64,000 nucleotides of DNA from positions 1 through 64,000 of the forward strand of contig NZ_MDHN01000029.1 of assembly GCF_001757105.1 (NCBI RefSeq), given 5' to 3'. The stretch's first letter is position 1; the number at the start of each line of letters is the position of its first letter. The notes under the pieces were generated by a model, which saw nothing but the letters and a program-made list of their open reading frames with translations, was not told the DNA's origin and ran no database searches. The stretch comes from Alteromonas confluentis (GTDB lineage Bacteria; Pseudomonadota; Gammaproteobacteria; Enterobacterales; Alteromonadaceae). Shown piece after piece: positions 38,256-46,765 of this stretch. Made by a program: the position numbers and the translations under genes.

Positions 38256-38690
38256 CTACGCAAGTAAATAGCGATGCAAACAACGGGAAAAATCTCCTTT
38301 ATCAATGGGCTTAGATAAATAGTCATTCATACCGGCCAGCAGACATTTTCACGCTCTCCCACTAGCACATTGGCAGTAAGTGCGATGATGGGTACCAATT
38401 GTGCTGCCCTGCCAAGCTGCCTGATTTGCGCCACAATAGATAAACCAAGACCAGTGCCGCCATAACGACGTGTCGTTTCACTGTCACTTTGGCGGAAAGG
38501 TGAAAATATCGAAGCCTGATGTTCAGGTTTTATTCCAATACCATCATCCTGCACCATAATTTGTATTAGCTTGCGCCCGTTGTTTTGCAACTTTGAACGT
38601 AGTTTTACCAGGATGTTCCCTTGCTCTGTAAACTTTATCGCGTTGCTGATTAAGTTAGTGAATATTTGCCTTCTCTCTCGAATGCGCCAT
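38256..38690 (-). pseudogene. Remnant of a hybrid sensor histidine kinase
   Basis: Read on the minus strand, the fragment starts near RRQIFTNLISNAIKFTEQGN and continues as an ATPase domain, with VQDDGIGI (G1 box) and YGGTGLGLSIV (G2 box). It then jumps to AQIRQLGRAAQLVPIIALTAN, which belongs to the middle of a response-receiver domain, so the segment that should hold the phosphoacceptor Asp is deleted. A frameshift near 38335 is needed to reach LLAGMNDYLSKPIDKGDFSR and the natural stop at 38256. The sensor and dimerisation parts are missing upstream. Deletion, frameshift and truncation together make it non-functional. Confidence 0.85.
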
Positions 38691-38842
38691 CAATGCCCGA
38701 AACGTTTCCAGATCTTTCTTTTGATAAATAGTCGCCCGGACTACGTCGAAATCGTTACATCAGCTGATATACCGTGTAACGCTTTAATTATTTGCATCGC
38801 TGGAGAAGTGTGAAGATGTATTGATGGCCTAAGATAGCACAC

Positions 38843-38885
38843 AAAAAAAGCGGCAGGTGCTACTTCCGTATCACCTGCCGCTTTT
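38843..38885 (-). terminator. Terminator of the DUF4397-like lipoprotein gene
   Basis: AAAAGCGGCAGGTG and CACCTGCCGCTTTT make a 14-bp stem with a 12-base loop. The minus strand continues with further T residues. It is 42 bases after the stop codon at 38927. The 38690-38840 stretch holds no gene that I can support. Confidence 0.9.
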
Positions 38886-38926
38886 GTGCGTTGCAGCGTA
38901 AGAACGCCGTCGCTGTGTCGTATTAA

Positions 38927-40306
38927 TTAATACAACACACTTATTTCATAGCCTGTTGCAGTATCCGCAGGCTCGATAGTAACAATGTAGTTTTCTTCTT
39001 CCGTAAATCCATACAGTGCGGTTCTATCAAGCAGCACCTGCTCATCGTTATCATCTTCATACACAGCAATGATTTCATAATAATCTGATGGCAGAACGAT
39101 ACTGTTGCTTTCACCAAGCTCCAGGTTCATCAAATAGTAGTCAGCCGTATCAATGGTTTCGTCATTACGAACCAGATAAAAATCAACGTTATCGAAATCA
39201 CTTACAAGATTAATCATATTTACCGTCTTGTCATAGGATTGCGGCAAACCACTTTCTACAAACGTAGCGGCTTCAAGTTTTTCATTGGCCTCATAAATCA
39301 TTATCGCCTTACTTTCGCCTTGATTAAGAGTGATGAGCTTGTTTGTCAGCGCAGTCGCTTCGCCGTCACTGGTGGTAACGGTAACGCGATAATCACCATA
39401 ATTAATTTCTGTGAACTCAGAAATTTCACCGGCAGACAAAGTAAATTCGGTGTCTTCTTCGCCGTCATTCCCACCAAACGTAACCGTAAGAGGGGCATCG
39501 TAGTCCGTGCTGTTATAAATACGATATTGCGAGTCGGCATCTACGTCCGCAATGTTGGTGACATAGGATGAATTCAGCACCATATCGACAGACAAACCTG
39601 TGCGGATCGCGCCACTCACGTCACGAAGCACCAGCACGTATTCGGTATCGTAGCTGAAGGAAATAGTTTGAGATTCGAACAGGACTTCTGTCTCACCTGG
39701 TGCTGTAAGATAGATAGTATAATCACCAGAGTCGAAATCATCACTGTCGTCATCGCCGTCCCAGTAAGTCATTTCAGTCAGTTCCTGATAACTTACGGTA
39801 CCTAACAAATTAGCAGCTTCAAACGGGTCGCCATCTTCCGCAAGATAGAAGTCGTACTCGTCCTGCCCTACCAATTCATTGTTCACGAATAAACGAAAAT
39901 GGTCTTCCATTGACGTTCTTTCGAACTGGTATTCAATGTATTCACCTTGTTCAAAGTCACCGCTAAGGACGATTAAGGTTTTATATCCTTTTCGTAGCGT
40001 AACTGTCATTTCGTGCAGGAGAACTTCCTGATCATCAGAATCTGTGCGGATAAATTCCAGGTCGTATTCACCTGCATCAGTCGATACCAGAGTTGTCGAA
40101 TCACCAAATGGCGCATAGCCAAATGAGTCGCCATCGACTTCGCGCATTGTTACTGTTGCACCGTTGGGAGAGGCATTGTAAAACTGAATATACGCATAGG
40201 TATAATCTGAACTGTCATCGCTTGAGCCTCCACAGGCGGAAAGACCTGCAAGCAATGCAAATACCGTCAACAGCTTGATAGACGGCTTGATAAGTCGAAA
40301 TAGCAT
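38927..40306 (-). CDS. Acidic lipoprotein with DUF4397-like repeats
   Basis: 459 residues. LSACGGSS gives a lipobox with Cys25, followed by an Asp/Ser linker, so it is lipidated and faces the periplasm or cell surface. The mature part looks like about four related beta units, starting near YAYIQFYNASPNGATV, FRLFVNNELVG, YRIYNSTDYDAPLTVTF and VNMINLVSDFDNVDFYLV. The first closely resembles DUF4397. The protein is strongly acidic, as is common for marine exported proteins. Function unknown. It is a single-gene unit with terminator at 38843-38885 and a 7-bp inverted repeat in its leader at 40340-40365. Confidence 0.82.
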   Translation of the reverse strand: MLFRLIKPSIKLLTVFALLAGLSACGGSSDDSSDYTYAYIQFYNASPNGATVTMREVDGDSFGYAPFGDSTTLVSTDAGEYDLEFIRTDSDDQEVLLHEMTVTLRKGYKTLIVLSGDFEQGEYIEYQFERTSMEDHFRLFVNNELVGQDEYDFYLAEDGDPFEAANLLGTVSYQELTEMTYWDGDDDSDDFDSGDYTIYLTAPGETEVLFESQTISFSYDTEYVLVLRDVSGAIRTGLSVDMVLNSSYVTNIADVDADSQYRIYNSTDYDAPLTVTFGGNDGEEDTEFTLSAGEISEFTEINYGDYRVTVTTSDGEATALTNKLITLNQGESKAIMIYEANEKLEAATFVESGLPQSYDKTVNMINLVSDFDNVDFYLVRNDETIDTADYYLMNLELGESNSIVLPSDYYEIIAVYEDDNDEQVLLDRTALYGFTEEENYIVTIEPADTATGYEISVLY

Positions 40307-40339
40307 AAATTAGTAAATCCTTAGCAGAAGGTAGTTGTT

Positions 40340-40365
40340 CACGTTCAAATGGTTTTCGGAACGTG
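40340..40365. repeat. Inverted repeat upstream of the lipoprotein gene
   Basis: CACGTTC and GAACGTG are exact inverted copies separated by 12 bases, 34 bases upstream of the lipoprotein ATG. It could be an operator or a leader hairpin. The 40307-40480 gap otherwise shows nothing definite. Confidence 0.35.
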
Positions 40366-40480
40366 CATATCATACTTCCCTAAGTCCGATAAAAATCGGC
40401 ACTGTTCAGTGATTTACGTGATCTTTGCACTATTTACAGAATACTGAGGTTGGATAATCGAGTTACCCTTTAGATAAAGA

Positions 40481-40503
40481 GAAGCCGGTGTTAAACCGGC
40501 TTC
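40481..40503 (-). terminator. Terminator after rlmB
   Basis: GAAGCCGGT and ACCGGCTTC form a 9-bp stem with a GTTAA loop; the minus strand then reads TCTTTATC. It lies 19 bases after the rlmB stop. Confidence 0.75.
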
Positions 40504-40522
40504 TATATCGCGTTGAGATGAC

Positions 40523-41263
40523 TTAGCCCTGACGCTGCCTGACAATCTCATACAGACATACACCTGTGGCTACCGACACATTCAAAGATGAAACCGCTCC
40601 TGCCATGGGAAGTTTTACCAACTGGTCACAGTGTTCTCGAGTAAGGCGGCGCATGCCTTTACCTTCTGCGCCCATGACCAGTGCCGTCGGCCCTTTCAGG
40701 TCGACCTGATAGATGAGCTGTTCCGCCTCACCCGCTGTTCCGATAACCCAAACCCCTTTATCCTGCAGATGCTTGAGAGTACGGGATAGGTTGGTAACCT
40801 GAATCAATGGAACAGATTCGGCCGCTCCGCAAGCCACTTTGCGGGCAGTGGCGGTAAGTCCGGCAGACTTATCTTTAGGTACGATAACCGCGTGAACACC
40901 CGCGGCATCGGCAGTACGCAAGCATGCGCCTATATTGTGTGGGTCGGTGACACCATCGAGTACCAAAAGAAAAGGTTCGCTCTGCTTGTTTAAAACAGCA
41001 TCTAAATCGGCTTCATCAAGCACTCTGGCCGGCTTTGCCCGAGCGACGACGCCTTGGTGTTGCTCGCCACTGACTTTATCGTCTAACACTTTACGCTGAC
41101 AAAACTGCACGCTAATACCAAAGCGGCGCGCCTGATTAATGATGTTTTTCAATCGTTCGTCGTCACGACCTTTCAGCACCAGTACTTCCAGAACTCGCTC
41201 TGGTTCATTTTCTAATACCGACTGCATTGCATGCAGGCCGTACAACCATTCTTGCTGCGCCAT
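40523..41263 (-). CDS. rlmB: 23S rRNA (guanosine-2251-2'-O)-methyltransferase
   Basis: SpoU-family (SPOUT) methyltransferase of 246 residues that methylates G2251 in the peptidyl-transferase P loop. The N-terminal substrate-binding domain has [14 protein letters not shown]. The knot region carries [32 protein letters not shown] and [16 protein letters not shown], the three SpoU motifs. Its ATG follows the rnr stop with no gap, as in the E. coli rnr-rlmB pair. Confidence 0.97.
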   Translation of the reverse strand: MAQQEWLYGLHAMQSVLENEPERVLEVLVLKGRDDERLKNIINQARRFGISVQFCQRKVLDDKVSGEQHQGVVARAKPARVLDEADLDAVLNKQSEPFLLVLDGVTDPHNIGACLRTADAAGVHAVIVPKDKSAGLTATARKVACGAAESVPLIQVTNLSRTLKHLQDKGVWVIGTAGEAEQLIYQVDLKGPTALVMGAEGKGMRRLTREHCDQLVKLPMAGAVSSLNVSVATGVCLYEIVRQRQG

Positions 41264-43666
41264 TTATTTCTTTTTACCTTTACTCGATTTACTACGTGTT
41301 TTTTTCGGCGCCCGTCCGGCAGGTTTACTGCGATCTGACTGACGTCCATTATTGCTACCTTTACGCGGCTTCCGGCTTTTACCTGGCTTACCTGCACTTT
41401 CGGCCTTACCGTCGCGTTTGCTACCTTCACGACGGCCTTCTGAAGATTTAGCTTCTGCCTTTCTGACCTGTACTTTACGGCCACCGCGGCCGCGCAGCAT
41501 AGACGCATCAAGCATTAAATCAATCTTTCTTTCGTCCAAATTGACTGCCGCAACTTTTACCATCAGCGTATCGCCGAGACGGAACTGACGTGCACCGGAG
41601 TCACCTACCAGCGTTTGCTTCACATCATCGTAGCGATAATAGTCATCATCCAGAGAGGTGATGTGAACTAAACCATCGATATGGTACTCACTGATACGTA
41701 CGAACATGCCAAAGTTTGTGACCGATGCCACTACGCCCTCAAAGCTTGAGCCCACATGATCCTGCATGAATTCGCATTTTAGCCAGTCTGCGACATCTCG
41801 CGTGGCGTCATCTGCGCGACGCTCCGTCATTGAGCACTGCTCACCCAATTGTTCAACTTCTTCAACGGAGTAAGCTTTCGGGCCGGTAACTTTTTGCTTC
41901 TGCTTTTTGAGGATGGCTTTAATTGCTCGATGCACAACCAAGTCGGGGTAGCGACGGATTGGTGACGTGAAATGCGCATAAGCCTCCAGCGCCAAACCAA
42001 AATGCCCGACGTTGTCGCAGTCATACACCGCTTGTTTCATCGAGCGAAGCAGCATGGTTTGAATTAGTTCTTGGTCTGGACGCGCTTTGGTTTTTGTCAC
42101 CACGTCGGTAAAATCGGCAGGCCGGGCATCTTCGGTGATACGATGAGGAATACCAATTTCTTTGAGGTAAGACGTAAACGTGGTGAGCCTGTCGGCATCC
42201 GGCTTATCATGAACCCGGTATAGCGCTGGCATTTGATGCTTCTCAAGGAATTTTGCGGCACTGACGTTTGCCATGATCATGCATTCTTCAATCATCATGT
42301 GTGCGTCGTTGCGTACTACAGGCACCACATTCTCGATTTTGCGCTGGGCGTTAAAAACGAACTTACTTTCCTGCGTCTCAAATTCAATAGCACCACGATG
42401 AGCACGTGAACGCTTCAATGCACGGTACAAGTCATGCAAATTTCGAAGGTGTGGGACTTGTTCGGCATAACGCTGGTTCAGCTCCTTATCGCCCTCAAGG
42501 ATTTGCCAGACTTTGTTATAAGTCAGGCGGGCATGGGAGTTCATTACCGCTTCATAGAACTGATAGCTGTCGAGTTTACCCTGCTCTGTGATAGTCATCT
42601 CGCAGACCATACATAAGCGGTCTATTTCTGGATTAAGCGAACATAGGCCGTTTGACAGCACTTCCGGTAGCATGGGAATAACCTGATCAGGGAAGTACAC
42701 CGAGTTACCCCGGTTCTGCGCTTCTTTATCCAGTGCAGTCCCTAATTTTACGTAACTGCTGACATCGGCAATAGCAACCCAAAGCTGCCAACCACCCTCG
42801 TCCAAAGGCTCACAGAAAACCGCATCATCAAAGTCCCGGGCATCTTCACCGTCGATAGTGACTAACGGCAACTGACGTAAATCAATCCGCCCTTCTTTGG
42901 CCTCCTCTGGCACTTCTTCGGTGAACCGCTTCACATAGCGTTCTACCGCAGTTGGCCATACGTGAGGAATATCGAAGGTGCGCAGCGCCATTTCAATTTC
43001 CATACCCGGCGCCATGTGTTCACCGAGTACTTCAACAATCTTACCTACCGGACTAACCCGACGTCGTGGGCGCTGAGTGATTTCCACCACCACAACCTGC
43101 CCCATACGAGCGCCTTTCGTGGCTTCTGGTGGAATCATAATTTCGTGTTGCAGGCGACTGTCATCAGGCATGACCACGGCAACACCGTTTTCGACAAAAT
43201 AACGCCCAACTATAGGTTCGCTTCTCGGCTCAATAACCTGAGTGATATACGCTTCTTTGCGGCCACGACGATCGGTACCACTTTCTCTGGCTTCGACCAC
43301 GTCGTCGTGCATAAACAGATTCATTTGTCCGGCGCTGATAAACAAATCGCCGCTGTTATCCTCAGGGCGCAGGAAACCGTATCCGTCGCGATGGCCAATA
43401 ATGCGGCCTTTGATCAGTTCATCTCGATTTTGCAGTGCATATTTTTTCTGCTTAGTGAACTGAACTTGCCCCTGACGTTCCATAGCACGCAGACGGCGCT
43501 GAATTCCAATTCGGCTGTCTTCATCCATTGCATCTACCAGCGAGCAAATGTCGAGGAAAGACAAAGGTTTGCCCTGTTCTTTCATCACTGACATCAAATA
43601 TTCCCGGCTTGCTACCGGTTTTTCGTATTTCTCTTTCTCTCGCTGGAAATGGGGATCGTCGCTCAT
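41264..43666 (-). CDS. rnr: Ribonuclease R
   Basis: A 3'-5' exoribonuclease that degrades structured RNA, 800 residues. It has a helix-turn-helix-like N-terminus, two cold-shock domains, the RNB catalytic domain (IDGEDARDFDDAVFCE contains the metal-binding Asp cluster), an S1 domain (FEGVVASVTNFGMFVRI) and a Lys/Arg-rich tail ending SKSSKGKKK. The tail matters for unwinding and stability control in E. coli. It is the first gene of a two-gene unit with rlmB. The long open frame on the opposite strand near 42962-43591 is a shadow. Confidence 0.97.
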   Translation of the reverse strand: MSDDPHFQREKEKYEKPVASREYLMSVMKEQGKPLSFLDICSLVDAMDEDSRIGIQRRLRAMERQGQVQFTKQKKYALQNRDELIKGRIIGHRDGYGFLRPEDNSGDLFISAGQMNLFMHDDVVEARESGTDRRGRKEAYITQVIEPRSEPIVGRYFVENGVAVVMPDDSRLQHEIMIPPEATKGARMGQVVVVEITQRPRRRVSPVGKIVEVLGEHMAPGMEIEMALRTFDIPHVWPTAVERYVKRFTEEVPEEAKEGRIDLRQLPLVTIDGEDARDFDDAVFCEPLDEGGWQLWVAIADVSSYVKLGTALDKEAQNRGNSVYFPDQVIPMLPEVLSNGLCSLNPEIDRLCMVCEMTITEQGKLDSYQFYEAVMNSHARLTYNKVWQILEGDKELNQRYAEQVPHLRNLHDLYRALKRSRAHRGAIEFETQESKFVFNAQRKIENVVPVVRNDAHMMIEECMIMANVSAAKFLEKHQMPALYRVHDKPDADRLTTFTSYLKEIGIPHRITEDARPADFTDVVTKTKARPDQELIQTMLLRSMKQAVYDCDNVGHFGLALEAYAHFTSPIRRYPDLVVHRAIKAILKKQKQKVTGPKAYSVEEVEQLGEQCSMTERRADDATRDVADWLKCEFMQDHVGSSFEGVVASVTNFGMFVRISEYHIDGLVHITSLDDDYYRYDDVKQTLVGDSGARQFRLGDTLMVKVAAVNLDERKIDLMLDASMLRGRGGRKVQVRKAEAKSSEGRREGSKRDGKAESAGKPGKSRKPRKGSNNGRQSDRSKPAGRAPKKTRSKSSKGKKK

Positions 43667-43696
43667 GTACTCTCTTACTTAATTTATTTTGTTGCC

Positions 43697-43705
43697 AGTA
43701 TAACA
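43697..43705 (-). promoter_or_regulatory. Probable extended -10 promoter of rnr
   Basis: The minus strand reads TGTTATACT, an extended -10 box, 31 bases before the rnr start. No clear -35 is present at the right distance. Confidence 0.45.
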
Positions 43706-43843
43706 GTAATTTAGTGAAAGGATTGTACTGTTCAACAGTTATCCAACTATTGCTGGAAGGCATTCGTCACACTCCGAGTTTAACGGCGGTTTGTGACAGG
43801 AGAATGGTAGGTTTTTATACTCGTGCAGGCATGCTATTCAGAC

Positions 43844-44617
43844 TCAGTCTGCACGTTCACTTTTCGTGTAGCCACACAAGTAATTCACTTGCATGGACGG
43901 CGAGGTGCGCCAATTTCCACTAAGCGGATTAAGTTTAAAGCCACTTTGATATTTCCGGGAAAGCTCGGCCCCCACCCAACTATCAAGTTCATCGGGTTTG
44001 ACGAACTTAGTCCAACTATGTGTGCCAACCGGCAGATAACGCATCACGTATTCGGCGCCAACGATAGCGATGACATAACTGAGAAGTGTTCTATTAAGGG
44101 TAGCCAGAATGAGTAATCCTCCCGGCTTCACCATATCGGCGCATTCCTTTATCAGCATTGCCTGATCTGGCACATGCTCCACCACTTCCGCATTAATCAC
44201 CACATCATAACGATGACCCGTTGCCGCCCATTCGCCAGAAAGACAATGATGATACTGAATGGGCAAGTTCTCTTTGAGCGCGTGCCTTTTCGCTACTTCC
44301 ACGCTGGTTGCGCTGGCATCAATGCCCGTTACCGATGCGCCTCGTTTGGCCAAAGGCTCGCAGATAAGGCCTCCCCCACTGCCGACATCAAGAATTGATA
44401 AATCAGCTAATAGACTGTCTGCAATGCCGCTTGGTTTAAAATGCTTTTGAATGGCGCCAACAATAAATTCTACCCGGGCGGCATTAAATGACAGTGCTGT
44501 TTTGTATTTTCCGGCTGGGTCCCACCATGCGTCAGCCAGCGCGTCGAAGCGGGCAATTTCCTGCGCATCTACGTTGTCGTCGCCGATTGGGGCACTGAGC
44601 TGACTCTTATCTAACAT
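43844..44617 (-). CDS. ubiG: Ubiquinone biosynthesis O-methyltransferase
   Basis: 257 residues, class I SAM methyltransferase. NVDAQEIARFDALADAWWDP is the characteristic UbiG start, ILDVGSGGGLICEPLA (75-90) is the SAM motif, and NAEVVEHVPDQ and LFxTLNRT-like ATLNRTLLSYV follow. It carries out the two O-methylations of ubiquinone synthesis at the inner membrane. It diverges from the DUF2237 gene. The C-terminus (SMQVNYLCGYTKSE) differs somewhat from E. coli UbiG, so another UbiG-like role is a small possibility. Confidence 0.9.
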   Translation of the reverse strand: MLDKSQLSAPIGDDNVDAQEIARFDALADAWWDPAGKYKTALSFNAARVEFIVGAIQKHFKPSGIADSLLADLSILDVGSGGGLICEPLAKRGASVTGIDASATSVEVAKRHALKENLPIQYHHCLSGEWAATGHRYDVVINAEVVEHVPDQAMLIKECADMVKPGGLLILATLNRTLLSYVIAIVGAEYVMRYLPVGTHSWTKFVKPDELDSWVGAELSRKYQSGFKLNPLSGNWRTSPSMQVNYLCGYTKSERAD

Positions 44618-44709
44618 ACTGTTTCTCCGGACACTGCGTTAACGGTGTGACAATGCGTTGATTTCCTGTACCGTATATACGTTATTGAATTTATTCAGGC
44701 GCACTCATT

Positions 44710-45075
44710 ATGGCAAATGAAAAAAATGTATATGGGCGTCCATTGCAGCTTTGTTGTGGCAATACAGGCTTCACCCGTGAAGGGTTTTGTTATGTTCCTG
44801 ATGCTGACATTGGTAATCACAGTGTCTGCGCTATCGTCGACGAGCCTTTCCTCGCTTATTCGGCAGAACGCGGCAATGATTTGATTACGCCCCGGCCAGA
44901 TATGATGTTTCCCGGATTAACTCCGGGGGACCGATGGTGTCTTTGTGCGGCACGCTGGCTAGAAGCCTACCATGCAGGCGTTGCGCCCCGGATCAATCTT
45001 GAAGCAACGCATCATAAGGCACTGGATTTAATTCCACTGGAAACGCTGGAAATTTATTCCAGCAAAGCGCTTTAG
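44710..45075 (+). CDS. DUF2237 family protein
   Basis: 121 residues. NVYGRPLQLCCGNTGFTREG, then HSVCAIVDEPFLAYS and LTPGDRWCLCAARWLEAY are the conserved parts of the DUF2237 (COG3651) family, which is of unknown function. Several conserved Cys residues are visible. It converges on the DUF4112 gene with only 4 bases between stops and no terminator hairpin. Confidence 0.88.
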   Translation: MANEKNVYGRPLQLCCGNTGFTREGFCYVPDADIGNHSVCAIVDEPFLAYSAERGNDLITPRPDMMFPGLTPGDRWCLCAARWLEAYHAGVAPRINLEATHHKALDLIPLETLEIYSSKAL

Positions 45076-45079
45076 TGGG

Positions 45080-45496
45080 CTAGCTATCGAATTTCTCTTC
45101 CCAATCACGGAACTGTTCACGCGCAGACGCATCGACAGCGGCTTTGTTATTTTCAATCCACCAACGCTCCATGATCTGCACATTCTTGCTGTTTGATTTG
45201 TAGAAGAAGTCGGCGACATCACCGATAAATGGAATGAAGCCGAGACCAAAATCGAGCACGCTATTGCGCACCATTACTTTGATCAGGTCGTTGGGCATAC
45301 CAAGTTTTTGGCCCATTCTGATAATCCGGAAGCCAGCAAATAACATCAGCGCATCACCCACACCGGGTATCAGACCAACAATAGAATCCAGACCCACCCG
45401 AAAATTAATCACTGGCAGCTTAATCGCTGTGTCCAGCATGTTCGCCCATTTCTGTGCTTTAAGAAGTTCTTTCGGTGCTTTGGTCTGTGATGTCAT
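45080..45496 (-). CDS. DUF4112 domain protein
   Basis: 138 residues. RVGLDSIVGLIPGVGDALML and LGFIPFIGDVADFFYKSNSK are the two related hydrophobic hairpins of DUF4112. They suggest a small membrane-associated protein; function unknown. It starts 1 base after hemH ends, so the two are co-transcribed. Confidence 0.88.
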   Translation of the reverse strand: MTSQTKAPKELLKAQKWANMLDTAIKLPVINFRVGLDSIVGLIPGVGDALMLFAGFRIIRMGQKLGMPNDLIKVMVRNSVLDFGLGFIPFIGDVADFFYKSNSKNVQIMERWWIENNKAAVDASAREQFRDWEEKFDS

Positions 45497-45497
45497 A

Positions 45498-46577
45498 TTA
45501 ATCGCTTGCGCCTAATGCTTTTGCCAGTGCTTGCCGTTTGCGCGTTTCTTTATCAATACGCCAACCGTGCAGATTGTCGTTGATGAGTGCAAACAACATA
45601 TCAACGTGTGCCGGGTCGTCATTCAGCGCAGGGATATATTCAAATCGTTTCCCACCGGCTTCCATGAAATACGTCTTGTTTTCAACGCCGATTTCCTCAA
45701 TTGTTTCAAGGCAATCTGCAGAGAATCCCGGACACAAAACCTGTACCGAGCGGATACCTTTACCCGGTAGAGATTTCATCGTTTCATCTGTATACGGTTG
45801 CAACCACTCTTCCCGACCAAAACGGGATTGAAAAGTTGTCATGTATTGATCAGATTTTAGTTCCAGCGCTTCGGCCAACAGCCTTGACGTTTTATAACAC
45901 TCGCAATGATAGGGGTCGCCGTTAGTCAGGTATCGTTTAGGGATCCCGTGGTAGGACATCAGCAGTAAATCCGCTTTCCCATTTTCTTCCCAGTGCTTTC
46001 TAACACTGTTAGCCAAGGCTTCGATATAAGCCGGATTATCGTTGTAGTTTGTAATGAAGCGCAGCTCTGGCATCCATCGACGCTTGGTGAAATCGGCAGC
46101 AACGGCATCGAACGTCGACGCTGTGGTGGACGCGCAATACTGGGGATACAACGGCAGCACCACCAACTTGCGAACGCCTTGATCCAACAGTCGCTGAATG
46201 GCATTGGCAATAGATGGTTCGCCGTAACGCATGGCAAAATCTATCACCACATCGTCGCCGTATTGCTGCCTGCATTTATCTGCCAATGCGGCATGCTGCG
46301 CTTTAGTAATCGCCATGAGCGGTGAGCCGTCTTCGGTCCATACCGTGGAGTAAGCATGAGCGGAGCGTTTTGGACGAATATTCAAAATTACGCCATTGAG
46401 AATGCACCACCACAGAAGTCTTGGTACTTCCACAACCCGTGGGTCAGACAAAAATTCCTTCAGGTAAGGCTTCAACGCTTGTTTGGTTGGCGCTTCAGGC
46501 GTGCCCAAATTAGTAATTAACACACCCAGCTTATCTGGCTGACCGTGTGTGAAATGAGTGGAATTTTTGTATTTCAT
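45498..46577 (-). CDS. hemH: Ferrochelatase
   Basis: Inserts iron into protoporphyrin IX, last step of haem synthesis. 359 residues. LGVLITNLGTPEAP starts the fold, SYHGIPKRY carries the active-site His, and PGFSADCLETIEEI is the C-terminal signature. Located with DUF4112 downstream. hemE for an earlier step is at 59592. Confidence 0.97.
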   Translation of the reverse strand: MKYKNSTHFTHGQPDKLGVLITNLGTPEAPTKQALKPYLKEFLSDPRVVEVPRLLWWCILNGVILNIRPKRSAHAYSTVWTEDGSPLMAITKAQHAALADKCRQQYGDDVVIDFAMRYGEPSIANAIQRLLDQGVRKLVVLPLYPQYCASTTASTFDAVAADFTKRRWMPELRFITNYNDNPAYIEALANSVRKHWEENGKADLLLMSYHGIPKRYLTNGDPYHCECYKTSRLLAEALELKSDQYMTTFQSRFGREEWLQPYTDETMKSLPGKGIRSVQVLCPGFSADCLETIEEIGVENKTYFMEAGGKRFEYIPALNDDPAHVDMLFALINDNLHGWRIDKETRKRQALAKALGASD

Positions 46578-46710
46578 GCTGCTTTACCTGAAATCATGAC
46601 CAACGTGTTTAAATCTCAGGTAAGTATACTGATTAACCAGTGCTTTTGATCCATGATTTTGCTCGATTGTTACGATTATTTAATCTCACTGGACGCCTTT
46701 GAAATAAAAA

Positions 46711-46735
46711 AACCGGTAAGTCAGACTTACCGGTT
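46711..46735 (-). terminator. Terminator after the AbgT-family gene
   Basis: AACCGGTAAGT and ACTTACCGGTT form an 11-bp stem with a 3-base loop; the minus strand continues TTTTTATTTC. It is 30 bases after the stop codon at 46766. Confidence 0.9.
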
Positions 46736-46765
46736 GTTCTTGTAAAATCAATTTTAGCGCTTGGA

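Noticed and set aside
38690..38840. Possible N-terminal continuation of the kinase remnant (KDLETFRALMAHS-like frame)
   Set aside because: The frame does not join the ATPase fragment and the resemblance to a kinase segment is too weak to annotate.
42962..43591. Plus-strand open frame of 209 codons
   Set aside because: Antisense to rnr; the rnr reading frame is fully supported by domain motifs.
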